Positions 1-10,246 of a stretch of DNA of 64,000 bases are shown here, one piece after another. The notes under the pieces are model-generated. The model did not search any database and was not told the origin of the DNA. It saw nothing but the letters and a program-made list of their open reading frames with translations. Every line of letters begins with the position of its first letter. Within the stretch, counting starts at the first letter, position 1. Source of the stretch: Acidovorax sp. SRB_14 (GTDB lineage Bacteria; Pseudomonadota; Gammaproteobacteria; Burkholderiales; Burkholderiaceae_C). A program made the position numbers and the translations under genes. The stretch covers positions 22,307 to 86,306 of the forward strand of contig NZ_MWOK01000017.1 in assembly GCF_012932145.1 (NCBI RefSeq), read 5' to 3'.

Positions 1-2
1 TC

Positions 3-1616
3 ATGGTGGCGCTGGCTCTGCTTCTGTTGCAGGCGCTGGGCCAGACGTTCAACCAGGCGGCCGAGCCACTGGTGCTGGCCGTCTGCCTGGCCTATCTGAG
101 CGCCACGCTCGCCGTGCGCCTGCTCGCGCACCATGCGCCCCCCTCACCGCAGGCCGGTGCGCACTGGCTGTCCTCGATCGGCGTGGACCTCGCGGCGGTG
201 TGCGCGCTGCAGCTGCTGCACACCGGGGGCATGAACTACACGCCGCTGCTGGGCCTGCCCATCCTGATGGCGGCCGTGCTGGGCACGCTGACGCTGGCAC
301 TGGGCACCACGGCGGCTGCCACGCTGCTGCTGTTGGCCTGGGCCTGGTGGCTGGGTGACCATGGCGGCGGCGATGCCGCGCAGCGCTACCTGCAGGCGGC
401 CCTGACCGGCACCGGCTATTTCATCGTCGCCTTTCTCGTGCACCAGCTGTCCGTGCGCCTCGTGCGCGCGCAGCAGGCGGCCCAGCACAGCCAGCTGGCC
501 GCGCGCGTGCAAAGCCAGGTGAGCGCCCTGGTCATCCAACACCTGGCCGATGGCGTGCTGGTGGTCGACGCGGAGCACACGGTGCGCATTGCCAACCCGG
601 CGGGCCTGCACCTGCTGGGCGATCCGGCGGCAGTGGCTCCGTTCACGCTCGCGCGCGACGCGCTCTGGCGCCCCCTGCTCGAGCTGGCGCGCCGCAGTTT
701 TCTCCAGGAGGCACCGCAAGTCGCCGACGTCACCTTGCTCGCGCCGGGCCAAAGCCCCATCGGCCTGCATGTGCGCACCTGGCTGACGGCACCGCGCGAG
801 GCCGCGGGCGAAGCGGCCGGTGAGCGCTTGTGCGTGATGTTCCTGCACGATCTGCGCGAGCTGGAGGCGCGGCTGCGCACCGAAAAACTCGCCGCCATGG
901 GGCGCATGTCGGCCGCGGTGGCCCACGAGATCCGCAACCCGCTGGCCGCCATCGTCCAGGCCAACGCCTTGCTCGACGAAGACCTGCACGATCCCGCACA
1001 CAAGCGCCTGGCGAACATGGTGCAGCAGAACGCCGACCGGCTGGCCCGCATTGCCGAGGAAATCCTCGACATTGCGCGCGTGCAGCACCAGATCGGCCAC
1101 AGCCCGCCCAGCGTGCTCGCACTGGACGCGGTGGTGGCCGGTATCTGGCGCGAGTGGCGCGAGCACGAGCCGGTGCGCCGCCATGGCTCGGTGACTTTGG
1201 GCGCAGACCAGGCCCACGTCGAATTCGATGCCGAACACCTGCGTCGGGTGCTGTTCAACCTGCTGGACAACGCACTGCGCTTCATGGGCCACGAAGCAGA
1301 CTCGCTGCAGCTGCACACACTCGTCAGCCCCCTGGGCCACGCCAGCGTGCAAGTCTGGAGCGACGGCGAACCGATGGACCGGTCGGTGGAGCGCCACCTG
1401 TTCGAGCCCTTCTTTTCGTCCGCCAGCCGCTCCAGCGGCCTGGGCCTGTACATCTGCCGGGAGCTGTGCGAGCGCCACGGCGCCTCGATCGGCTACCAGC
1501 GCCTGGCGCGGCATACGCAGCGCGGCGACGTGGGCGGCAACGCTTTCACGGTGCACTTCCGCAAGGCAGGCCGCCTGCAGAAAGCGACCTCCCTGTTTGA
1601 CACAATCGTGGTTTGA
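3..1616 (+). CDS. pilS: PilS-like sensor histidine kinase (5' partial)
   Basis: This is the membrane sensor kinase of the type IV pilus two-component system and would phosphorylate PilR encoded directly downstream. The N-terminal 150 or so residues are hydrophobic with several membrane segments. A PAS-like sensor region follows at about residues 175-290. The H-box AVAHEIRNPLAA carries the phospho-accepting His near residue 308. An N-box (LFNLLDNALRF, about residue 420) and a G-box (SGLGLYICREL, about residue 480) complete the ATPase module. The frame is open to the window edge and the first ATG lies at base 3 within a hydrophobic run, so the true start is probably upstream. The stop overlaps a possible TTG start of pilR. 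The PilS assignment rests on the domain order and on the adjacent NtrC-family regulator. Confidence 0.88.
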   Translation: MVALALLLLQALGQTFNQAAEPLVLAVCLAYLSATLAVRLLAHHAPPSPQAGAHWLSSIGVDLAAVCALQLLHTGGMNYTPLLGLPILMAAVLGTLTLALGTTAAATLLLLAWAWWLGDHGGGDAAQRYLQAALTGTGYFIVAFLVHQLSVRLVRAQQAAQHSQLAARVQSQVSALVIQHLADGVLVVDAEHTVRIANPAGLHLLGDPAAVAPFTLARDALWRPLLELARRSFLQEAPQVADVTLLAPGQSPIGLHVRTWLTAPREAAGEAAGERLCVMFLHDLRELEARLRTEKLAAMGRMSAAVAHEIRNPLAAIVQANALLDEDLHDPAHKRLANMVQQNADRLARIAEEILDIARVQHQIGHSPPSVLALDAVVAGIWREWREHEPVRRHGSVTLGADQAHVEFDAEHLRRVLFNLLDNALRFMGHEADSLQLHTLVSPLGHASVQVWSDGEPMDRSVERHLFEPFFSSASRSSGLGLYICRELCERHGASIGYQRLARHTQRGDVGGNAFTVHFRKAGRLQKATSLFDTIVV

Positions 1617-1630
1617 CTGCCCGCACCGCC

Positions 1631-3089
<1,459 letters not shown>

Positions 3090-3115
<26 letters not shown>

Positions 3116-3707
3116 AGCGCACAGCGCCGCACCCGACACCGCCTCGCCCTGGTCGGGCGGCTGGCACAGCGGCGCCGTGCACCTGCCCTCGCCCAACTTC
3201 GGACCACGCCCCGCGGGCGCGGTCACAGACCTCGTGGTGGTGCACTCGATCAGCCTGCCCCCGGGCGCATACGGCGGCACAGCGGTGCAGGAGCTGTTCA
3301 CCAACGCCCTCGACTGGGATGCGCACCCTTACTACCAGAGCATTCGCGGCCTGCAGGTCTCGGCCCATTTCTTTGTGCGGCGCGATGGCACGGTCTGGCA
3401 GTTCGTCGACTGCGACCAGCGCGCCTGGCATGCCGGGGCATCGTGGTACCGGGGCCGCCCGCAGTGCAATGACGACTCGATCGGCATCGAGCTGGAAGGA
3501 CTGGAAGGCGGAACTTTCGAGCCTGCGCAGTACGCCGCCCTGGCCAGGCTGTGCACCGACCTGGCAAAGCGCTACCCCCTGGCCCACGTGGCCGGCCACG
3601 AGCACATCGCCCCCGATCGCAAGGCAGATCCGGGCTGCGGCTTTGACTGGGTGCGGCTGCAAAAAATACTGGGTTGGGATGCCAGCCGCTTCCCGCCCAT
3701 CCCCTAG
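3090..3707 (+). CDS. ampD: 1,6-anhydro-N-acetylmuramyl-L-alanine amidase AmpD
   Basis: AmpD is a cytoplasmic zinc amidase that removes the peptide from recycled anhydro-muropeptides and so also controls beta-lactamase inducers in species that have ampR. The protein has 205 residues, slightly longer than enterobacterial AmpD. It shows the amidase_2 fold signature, with a His in LVVVHSISLPPG near residue 52 and a second His and an Asp in the C-terminal segment GHEHIAPDRKADPG, matching the family's three zinc ligands. DDSIGIELEG is also conserved. The start overlaps the last 26 bases of pilR in another frame, so expression is probably coupled to pilSR. The first 25 residues are Pro/Ala-rich, so the exact start is uncertain. 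Confidence 0.9.
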
Positions 3708-3940
3708 AATGGCGCCCCTTCCCGCGGAATTTTTCAGTCTCTGTGCGGGCAAGGGTTTTCGATAGGCACTGCGTCCACAGACCCGCACCGCCAGGCACCA
3801 CGCCGCTCCCGACGCCAAAGTGGCCGCCGGAGCGCGCCGACAGACCTTCCTGCCCCCGCCAGCCGGGGCTGTGCGCCGTCCGAAGACGGACGCCAGGCGG
3901 CTTTGCCATGACCCCATGCACCACGAAAGCCCGGGGCGCT
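3708..3940 (+). other. Untranslated, hairpin-rich stretch upstream of nrdA
   Basis: No convincing gene lies here. A -10-like TAGAAT sits right at the end of ampD (3706-3711). Downstream of it the sequence CCCGC near 3720 can pair with GCGGG near 3742, and that same GCGGG can instead pair with CCCGCAC near 3780, so two hairpins are mutually exclusive. A perfect 6 bp hairpin with a four-base loop lies at 3877-3892. The stretch could be a structured 5' leader of nrdA. I could not match it to a known riboswitch class. Confidence 0.35.
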
Positions 3941-3942
3941 AT

Positions 3943-3990
3943 ACACTACCGGTAGTGTATTGAAGCCACTCCACACACCACCTATAGCGT
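3943..3990 (+). promoter_or_regulatory. Tandem NrdR boxes upstream of nrdA
   Basis: Two 16 bp sites, ACACTACCGGTAGTGT at 3943-3958 and ACACCACCTATAGCGT at 3975-3990, each match 12 of 16 positions of the published NrdR box consensus (acaCwAtATaTwGtgt). Their starts are 32 bp apart, about three helical turns, the spacing typical of NrdR operators. The first site is embedded in a perfect 20 bp palindrome at 3941-3960. NrdR is the ATP/dATP-sensing repressor of ribonucleotide reductase genes. The location 90-140 bp before nrdA fits repression of the nrdAB unit. Confidence 0.75.
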
Positions 3991-4080
3991 GATCGGGTGT
4001 GCACCCGGCACATTACGTTTTGCGCGGCGCAGACCCATCCGCCGCGCCACTTCACCCTGCCAGCCCAACGAGAGGACGCC

Positions 4081-6990
4081 ATGCAAGCTGCTACGAACCA
4101 TTCCCCCCTGCCCCCTGCGGACGCTGCTGTGGCCGCTCCAGCCTCTGCTGCTGCGCCGGGCGCCGGCGCCACGCTGCCCCACTACCAGATCCTGCGCCGC
4201 AACGGCGCCGTCGTGCATTTCGAGCCTCCAAAGATCGCCATCGCCATGATGAAGGCTTTCCTGGCGGTGCACGGCTCCCAGGGTGCAGCGTCTGCCAGCG
4301 TGCGCGAAGTGGTCGATCACCTGACGCAGAACGTCGTGCGCGCACTCATGCGCTCGCGCCCGGGCGGCGGCACCTTCCACATCGAGGACGTGCAGGACCA
4401 GGTGGAGCTGGGCCTGATGCGCGGGGGCCACCACGAGGTGGCGCGCGCCTATGTGCTCTACCGCGAAAGCCATGCGCAAGACCGCGCGCGCCAGCAGGTG
4501 CAGGCAGCGCCGGCCACGCCGGTGCTGAACGTGGTCGATGGCGACCGCCGCTACGCGCTCGACCTGCCGCGCCTGCGCTCGCTGATCGAAGACGCCTGCT
4601 CGGGCCTGGGCGCCGACGTGAAGGCCGAACCCATCGTCACCGAGACCATGCGCAACCTGTACGACGGCGTGCCCGTCGACGAGGTGTACAAGGCATCCAT
4701 CCTGGCGGCGCGCACGCTGATTGAAAAAGACCCGGACTACACCTACGCCACGGCCCGCCTGCTGCTGCACACCATCGCCAAGGAAGTCCTGGGCAAGGAC
4801 GTGACGCAAGCCGAACTGGCCACCGAGTACGCCAGCTACTTCCCGGCCTTCATCCAGAAGGGTGTGGACGCCGAGCTGCTCGACCCCCAGCTGCTGACCT
4901 ACGACCTGCCGCGCCTGGCCGCTGCCCTGCAGCCTTCGCGCGACCTGCAATTCGACTACCTGGGCCTGCAGACCCTGTTCGATCGCTATTTCCTGCATGT
5001 GCAGAAGTCCCGCATCGAATTGCCACAGGCCTTCTTCATGCGCGTGGCCATGGGCCTGGCGCTGAAGGAATCGGACCGCGAGGCACGCGCCATCGAGTTC
5101 TACGAGGTGCTGTCCTCGTTCGACTTCATGTCCAGCACGCCCACGCTGTTCAACAGCGGCACGCTGCGCTCGCAGCTGTCGTCTTGCTATCTGACCACGG
5201 TGCCCGACGATCTGGATGGCATCTATGAGTCGATCAAGGAAAACGCCCTGCTGTCGAAGTTTGCCGGTGGCCTGGGCAACGACTGGACGCGCGTGCGCGC
5301 CCTGGGCTCGCACATCAAGGGCACCAATGGCGAATCGCAAGGCGTGGTGCCTTTCCTCAAGGTGGTCAACGACACCGCCGTGGCGGTGAACCAGGGCGGC
5401 AAGCGCAAGGGCGCGGTCTGCACCTACCTCGAAACCTGGCACCTCGACATCGAAGAGTTCCTGGAGCTGCGCAAGAACACCGGCGACGACCGCCGCCGCA
5501 CGCACGACATGAACACGGCCAACTGGATCCCCGACCTGTTCATGCGCCGCGTCATGGAAAAGGGCTCGTGGACGCTGTTCTCGCCCAACAACGTGCCCGA
5601 CCTGCACGACCTCTTCGGCGCCGATTTTGAGAAGGCCTACGTGGCCTATGAAGCCAAGGCCGCTCGCGGGGAGATCAAGCCGGCACGCACCATCCAGGCC
5701 ACCGACCTGTGGCGCAAGATGCTGACCATGCTGTTCGAGACCGGCCACCCCTGGATCACGTTCAAGGACGCCTGCAACGTGCGCTCGCCCCAGCAGCACG
5801 CCGGCGTGGTGCACTCCAGCAACCTGTGCACCGAGATCACGCTCAACACCAGCGACACCGAAACGGCCGTCTGCAACCTCGGCTCCGTCAACCTGCTGCA
5901 GCACCTGAAAGACGGCGCCATCGACCACGCCAAGCTGCAAAAGACCATCAAGACGGCGATGCGCATGCTCGACAACGTGATCGACATCAACTACTACGCC
6001 GTGCAAAAAGCCAAGGACTCGAACCTGCGCCACCGCCCGGTGGGCCTGGGCCTGATGGGCTTCCAGGACAGCCTGTACGAACTGCGCATCCCCTACGCAT
6101 CGCAGCAGGCCGTCGAGTTCGCCGACACGTCGATGGAAGCCATCTGCTACTACGCCTACTGGGCCTCGTCGGAACTGGCGCGCGAACGCGGCCAGTACCA
6201 GACCTACCAGGGCTCGCTGTGGAGCCAGGGCATCCTGCCTTACGACACCATCGACATGCTCCAAAAAGCGCGGGGCGGCTATGTCGAAGTGGACCGGTCG
6301 TCGACGCTGGACTGGGAAGCGCTGCGCAAGAAGATCGCACAGGATGGCATGCGCAACTCCAACTGCACGGCCATTGCACCCACGGCCACCATCTCCAACA
6401 TCGTGGGCGTGGACGCATCGATCGAGCCCTGCTTTGGCAACCTGTCGGTCAAGTCCAACCTCTCGGGGGAGTTCACCATCATCAACGGCTACCTGGTGCG
6501 CGACCTGAAGCGCCTCGGTCTGTGGGACGACGTGATGGTCATGGACCTCAAGCATTTCGACGGATCCCTGCGCCCCATCGACCGTGTGCCACACAACATC
6601 AAGTCGCTCTATGCGACCGCATTTGAAGTCGAGACCACCTGGCTGGTGGAGGCCGCGGCACGGCGCCAGAAGTGGATCGACCAGGCCCAGTCGCTGAACA
6701 TCTACATGGCGGGCGCATCGGGCAAAAAGCTCGACGAGACCTACAAGCTGGCGTGGCTGCGCGGCCTCAAGACCACCTACTACCTGCGCACCACCAGCGC
6801 CACCCAGGCTGAGAAGTCCACGGTGCAAAGCGGTCGGCTCAACGCCGTGTCGTCGGGCAGCGAAGCCGCTGGCAACGCCGGTGCACTCGAAGCCGCAGCC
6901 GCCGCAGCACAAGCGCACATGGGCGCGGCGCCAGCGACCGATGTGAAGTTCTGCGCCATCGACGACCCGACCTGCGAAGCCTGCCAATAA
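4081..6990 (+). CDS. nrdA: Class Ia ribonucleoside-diphosphate reductase, alpha subunit
   Basis: NrdA is the catalytic subunit that reduces NDPs to dNDPs using a radical generated in NrdB. The product has 969 residues. An Ala/Pro-rich N-terminus is followed by an ATP-cone domain ([15 protein letters not shown], from about residue 36), the site of dATP feedback. Catalytic landmarks are visible: SSCYL for the first active-site Cys, NLCTEITL with the radical Cys and Glu, [10 protein letters not shown] with the second redox Cys, TYYLRT with the paired radical-transfer tyrosines, and a C-terminal CEACQ thiol shuttle. The ATG at 4081 is chosen because GAGAGGA lies 5 bases before it. A GTG at 3997 would add 28 unlikely residues and cover the operator region. 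nrdB follows 128 bp downstream. Confidence 0.97.
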   Translation: MQAATNHSPLPPADAAVAAPASAAAPGAGATLPHYQILRRNGAVVHFEPPKIAIAMMKAFLAVHGSQGAASASVREVVDHLTQNVVRALMRSRPGGGTFHIEDVQDQVELGLMRGGHHEVARAYVLYRESHAQDRARQQVQAAPATPVLNVVDGDRRYALDLPRLRSLIEDACSGLGADVKAEPIVTETMRNLYDGVPVDEVYKASILAARTLIEKDPDYTYATARLLLHTIAKEVLGKDVTQAELATEYASYFPAFIQKGVDAELLDPQLLTYDLPRLAAALQPSRDLQFDYLGLQTLFDRYFLHVQKSRIELPQAFFMRVAMGLALKESDREARAIEFYEVLSSFDFMSSTPTLFNSGTLRSQLSSCYLTTVPDDLDGIYESIKENALLSKFAGGLGNDWTRVRALGSHIKGTNGESQGVVPFLKVVNDTAVAVNQGGKRKGAVCTYLETWHLDIEEFLELRKNTGDDRRRTHDMNTANWIPDLFMRRVMEKGSWTLFSPNNVPDLHDLFGADFEKAYVAYEAKAARGEIKPARTIQATDLWRKMLTMLFETGHPWITFKDACNVRSPQQHAGVVHSSNLCTEITLNTSDTETAVCNLGSVNLLQHLKDGAIDHAKLQKTIKTAMRMLDNVIDINYYAVQKAKDSNLRHRPVGLGLMGFQDSLYELRIPYASQQAVEFADTSMEAICYYAYWASSELARERGQYQTYQGSLWSQGILPYDTIDMLQKARGGYVEVDRSSTLDWEALRKKIAQDGMRNSNCTAIAPTATISNIVGVDASIEPCFGNLSVKSNLSGEFTIINGYLVRDLKRLGLWDDVMVMDLKHFDGSLRPIDRVPHNIKSLYATAFEVETTWLVEAAARRQKWIDQAQSLNIYMAGASGKKLDETYKLAWLRGLKTTYYLRTTSATQAEKSTVQSGRLNAVSSGSEAAGNAGALEAAAAAAQAHMGAAPATDVKFCAIDDPTCEACQ

Positions 6991-6997
6991 ATCCACG

Positions 6998-7027
6998 TGC
7001 GAAGCCGCGAAAAAGCTCGGCTTCGCA
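6998..7027 (+). other. Intercistronic hairpin between nrdA and nrdB
   Basis: TGCGAAGCCG (6998-7007) and CGGCTTCGCA (7018-7027) form a perfect 10 bp stem with a 10-base loop. There is no T-tract after it, so it is not a canonical terminator. It may stabilise the upstream message or reduce read-through. The same TGCGAAGCC also occurs inside the last nrdA codons (6973-6981), so the 3' arm has two possible partners. Confidence 0.6.
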
Positions 7028-7118
7028 TGTGCTACCAAGCAACAAAACAGCGCCGCGCCATGCACCAACGCTTTGCATTTCGCGGCGCTGCTTTCATAAT
7101 CCGAGCACTGGAAAATCT

Positions 7119-8318
7119 ATGCTGACCTGGGACGAAGAAGTCACTCCCTCATCGCCAACACAACTGGACAGCGGTCTCCCCACAAACCGCCTGGTGGATC
7201 AACCGCCCGCGCCATTCCAGACACCCGCCTTGCAAACCATCCCGGCCACAGCGCCCGCCGCCATTGCGCCGGCAGCTCCCGCATCTGTAGCGCCGCAAAG
7301 CAGCCGCGTGAACGCCGCCGACAAGCGCATCATCAATGGCCAGACCGACGTCAACCAACTGGTGCCTTTCAAATACAAATGGGCCTGGGAAAAATACCTG
7401 GCCACCTGCGCCAACCACTGGATGCCGCAAGAGGTGAACATGACGCGCGACATCGCGTTGTGGAAAGACCCCAACGGCCTGACCGAAGACGAGCGCCGCA
7501 TCATCAAGCGCAACCTCGGTTTTTTCGTGACCGCCGACTCGCTGGCCGCCAACAACATCGTGCTGGGCACCTACCGCCACATCACCGCGCCCGAGTGCCG
7601 ACAGTTCCTGCTGCGCCAGGCCTTTGAAGAGGCCATCCACACCCACGCCTACCAGTACATCGTCGAGTCGCTGGGCCTGGACGAGGGCGAGATCTTCAAC
7701 GCCTACAACGAAGTGCAGTCGATCCGCGACAAGGACGAATTCCTGATCCCGTTCATCGAGGCCATCAGCGATCCGCACTTCCACACCGGCACGCATGAAA
7801 ACGACCAGACCCTGCTCAAGTCGCTGATCGTTTTCGCCTGCCTCATGGAAGGCCTGTTCTTCTATGTCGGCTTCACGCAGATCCTCGCGCTGGGCCGGCA
7901 GAACAAGATGACGGGCGCCGCCGAGCAGTACCAGTACATCCTGCGCGACGAGTCCATGCACTGCAACTTCGGCATCGACCTGATCAACCAGCTCAAGCTC
8001 GAAAATCCGCACCTCTGGACCGCCGAGTTCAAGGACGAGATCAAGGCCTTGTTCATGAAGGCCGTGGAGCTGGAATACCGATACGCGGAAGACACCATGC
8101 CCCGCGGCGTGCTGGGCATGAACGCCTCCATGTTCAAGGGCTACCTGCGCTACATCGCCAACCGCCGAGCCACGCAGATTGGCCTGGAAACCCTCTTCCC
8201 CAACGAAGAAAACCCGTTCCCCTGGATGAGCGAGATGATCGACCTGAAGAAGGAACGCAACTTCTTCGAAACCCGCGTCATCGAGTACCAGACGGGCGGA
8301 GCCCTGTCCTGGGACTGA
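7119..8318 (+). CDS. nrdB: Class Ia ribonucleoside-diphosphate reductase, beta subunit
   Basis: NrdB is the di-iron tyrosyl-radical subunit partnering NrdA. The protein has 399 residues. The first 75 or so are a Pro/Ala-rich, probably disordered extension before the ferritin-like fold ([20 protein letters not shown]). Di-iron ligand motifs are visible as EEAIHTHAY and DESMHCNFG, each giving an ExxH pair, with a conserved TADSLAANN helix. I start at the ATG of MLTWDEE. An in-frame upstream start at 7029 would add an unlikely Arg/His-rich stretch. The gene shares the nrdA promoter region and NrdR control, with an intercistronic hairpin between the two genes. Confidence 0.96.
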   Translation: MLTWDEEVTPSSPTQLDSGLPTNRLVDQPPAPFQTPALQTIPATAPAAIAPAAPASVAPQSSRVNAADKRIINGQTDVNQLVPFKYKWAWEKYLATCANHWMPQEVNMTRDIALWKDPNGLTEDERRIIKRNLGFFVTADSLAANNIVLGTYRHITAPECRQFLLRQAFEEAIHTHAYQYIVESLGLDEGEIFNAYNEVQSIRDKDEFLIPFIEAISDPHFHTGTHENDQTLLKSLIVFACLMEGLFFYVGFTQILALGRQNKMTGAAEQYQYILRDESMHCNFGIDLINQLKLENPHLWTAEFKDEIKALFMKAVELEYRYAEDTMPRGVLGMNASMFKGYLRYIANRRATQIGLETLFPNEENPFPWMSEMIDLKKERNFFETRVIEYQTGGALSWD

Positions 8319-8503
8319 GTGCAGCGCACCGCATACCGCCCATGGCTTTCCTTTTCACGCCCCGCACCCGCCACAGCACTCCGTGCTGGCGCGCGCGGCG
8401 TCCCCGTGTTCATGGCGATGGACGCTTGCTCCATCGCCATGGATCGCTTCGTGCCCACAGCAGGCAGGAAGTGCTCTTTGCTCATTGACCGAAGGAGAAC
8501 ATG

Positions 8504-9259
8504 ATGGCAACTGCAAAAAAACCGGCCGCCAAGAAGGCCGCACCCGCAAAGAAAACCGCATCCGCCACCAAGGCCACGGCATCCGCCACCAAGACTGCAG
8601 CCGCCAAGTCCGCCGCAGTGAAAACGGCCACGCCGTCAGCCAAGACAGCCGCGAAAAAGACGGCTCCAGCCCAGAGCGCAACCCCCGCCAAGAAGGCAGC
8701 GGCTCCGGCCAAGGCTGCACCTGCCAAGAAGGCCGCAGCGGCCCAAAAGTCCGTGGCCGCCAAGAAGTCAGCACCGGCGAAAAAGGCGGCAAGCCCTGCG
8801 AAGAAGGCTGCGGCTCCTGCCAAGAAGGCTGCGGCTCCTGCGAAGAAGACTGCGGCTCCTGCCAAAAAGGCCGCGGCTCCTGCCAAGAAGGCCGCTGCGC
8901 CGGCGAAAAAGACCGCCACCGCGAAGAAGGCTGCAGCGCCCGGCAAGGCAGCACCCGCTGCCAAGAAGGCCCCGGCCGCCAAGAAAGCTGCAGTGCCTGC
9001 AAAGAAGGCTGCTCCCGCCAAGAAAGTGACGGCGGCCAAGGCCGCGGCCCCGGCCAAAAAAGCGGCAGCCACCTCCTCCGCCGCGCCGGCCAAGAAGGCT
9101 GCAGCAGCGCCGAAGGCAGCAGCAGCGCAGGCGAAGCCTGCGATGAAAAAGGCGGTCGCAGCCAAGAAGCCGGCCAAGACCCCCGTCGCCGCTCCTGCGG
9201 CGCAGACCACGCTCAACCCCCAGGCAGCATGGCCCTTCCCTACGGGTACCAAACCCTGA
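8504..9259 (+). CDS. Histone H1-like Lys/Ala-rich DNA-binding protein
   Basis: The 251-residue product is almost entirely Ala, Lys, Pro and Thr, built from degenerate repeats of the type AAPAKKA, with no Trp, Cys or Tyr until a short C-terminal tail (NPQAAWPFPTGTKP). Such proteins resemble the tail of eukaryotic histone H1 and the bacterial HctB/AlgP/BpH1 type, and bind DNA non-specifically by charge. AAGGAG lies 6 bases before the ATG at 8504, while an ATG at 8501 is only 3 bases away, so I prefer 8504. The repeats are prone to length change, so the size probably varies between strains. The gene stands alone between nrdB and a strong terminator. Confidence 0.85.
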   Translation: MATAKKPAAKKAAPAKKTASATKATASATKTAAAKSAAVKTATPSAKTAAKKTAPAQSATPAKKAAAPAKAAPAKKAAAAQKSVAAKKSAPAKKAASPAKKAAAPAKKAAAPAKKTAAPAKKAAAPAKKAAAPAKKTATAKKAAAPGKAAPAAKKAPAAKKAAVPAKKAAPAKKVTAAKAAAPAKKAAATSSAAPAKKAAAAPKAAAAQAKPAMKKAVAAKKPAKTPVAAPAAQTTLNPQAAWPFPTGTKP

Positions 9260-9276
9260 GAGAGCGCGCTCCACGC

Positions 9277-9308
9277 AAAAACCCGGTGTTCTGGCACCGG
9301 GTTTTTTT
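9277..9308 (+). terminator. Bidirectional intrinsic terminator
   Basis: AAAAACCCGGTG (9277-9288) pairs perfectly with CACCGGGTTTTT (9295-9306) around a six-base loop, followed by a T-run on the plus strand and, read backwards, a T-run on the minus strand. It separates the H1-like gene from the convergent PfkB-kinase operon and can serve both. Confidence 0.92.
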
Positions 9309-9316
9309 GTGCCTGC

Positions 9317-10216
9317 TCACCACATCGCAGCGTTTAACACATAGTTTTGGGGACCGCGCCGGGCAATCTTGAGTGCGCCCAGGCGGTTGCCCAGCGCGGC
9401 ACAGCGCGCCAAGGGCCAGCCTTGCTCCAGGCCAAACAGCAGCGCTCCCCGCCACGCATCGCCGCAGCCCGTGGGGTCGACGACGCGCTCGGGCACCGCC
9501 GCGGTGACATGCTCCTTTTCGCCATCGATCCACACGTCGCACCCCTCGCCTCCCAATGTGACGACCAGACCACGGATCTTGCGCGAAATGTCCGCCAAGC
9601 TCCAGCCGGTGCGCTCGCACAGCATCTTGCCTTCGTAGTCGTTCACCGTCACCCAGCTGGCCTGCTCGACAAACCACGTCAGCTCCTCGGCATTGAACAT
9701 GGGCAGGCCCTGGCCCGGGTCGAACACGAACGGGATGCCCGCGGCCACGAACTGCGCCGCATGTTGCAGCATGGCATCGCGCCCGTCGGGCGCGATGATG
9801 CCCAGGCGCACGCCGGTCAGGCCGGCATCGATGCGGTTGGCGTGGGCCTGCATCATCGCGCCGGGATGGAACGCGGTGATTTGGTTGTTGTCGCGGTCGG
9901 TCATGATCATCGCCTGCGCGGTATAGGTGTCTTCCACCTGCCGCACATGGGCTGTGCTGATGCCCAGGGATTGCAGGCGCTCCAGGTATTCCGCACCATC
10001 GCTGCCCAGCGCCGCCATCGGCAAGGGCTCTCCGCCCAGCAGCTTGAGGCTGTAGGCAATGTTGCCCGCACAGCCGCCAAAGTCCCGCCGCAGCGACGGC
10101 ACCAGAAACGACACGTTCAGGATGTGCAGCTGATCGGGCAGGATCTGCTCGGCAAAGCGCCCCTCGAAGGTCATGATGGTGTCAAACGCCAGGGAACCGC
10201 AAATCAGGACTGCCAT
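9317..10216 (-). CDS. PfkB-family carbohydrate/nucleoside kinase
   Basis: This is a ribokinase-fold kinase of 299 residues. The N-terminal sugar- or nucleoside-binding signature is GGCAGNIAYSLKLLGG (about residues 47-62). The C-terminal PfkB signature DPTGCGDAWRGALLFG carries the catalytic Asp and the anion hole. Members of this sequence type are often annotated as adenosine kinase-like. The substrate cannot be read from the sequence. It is the last gene of the minus-strand run accB-accC-prmA-zinc ribbon protein-pfkB and lies 30 bp after its upstream neighbour, just before a terminator. Confidence 0.85.
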   Translation of the reverse strand: MAVLICGSLAFDTIMTFEGRFAEQILPDQLHILNVSFLVPSLRRDFGGCAGNIAYSLKLLGGEPLPMAALGSDGAEYLERLQSLGISTAHVRQVEDTYTAQAMIMTDRDNNQITAFHPGAMMQAHANRIDAGLTGVRLGIIAPDGRDAMLQHAAQFVAAGIPFVFDPGQGLPMFNAEELTWFVEQASWVTVNDYEGKMLCERTGWSLADISRKIRGLVVTLGGEGCDVWIDGEKEHVTAAVPERVVDPTGCGDAWRGALLFGLEQGWPLARCAALGNRLGALKIARRGPQNYVLNAAMW

Positions 10217-10246
10217 ATCAAAAGTTCTTTTCAGGCCAAAGCCGTT

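Noticed and set aside
3708..3940. Cobalamin riboswitch upstream of nrdA
   Set aside because: CTGCCCCCGCCAGC resembles part of the aptamer, but the GGTGAAAATCC-like core, ACTGT and a proper 3' B12 box are absent.
3982..7068. Very long open frame (over 1000 codons) antisense to nrdA
   Set aside because: The product is His/Val/Arg/Gly-rich with no domain, and the opposite strand encodes NrdA with intact catalytic motifs. Long antisense frames are expected in DNA this GC-rich.
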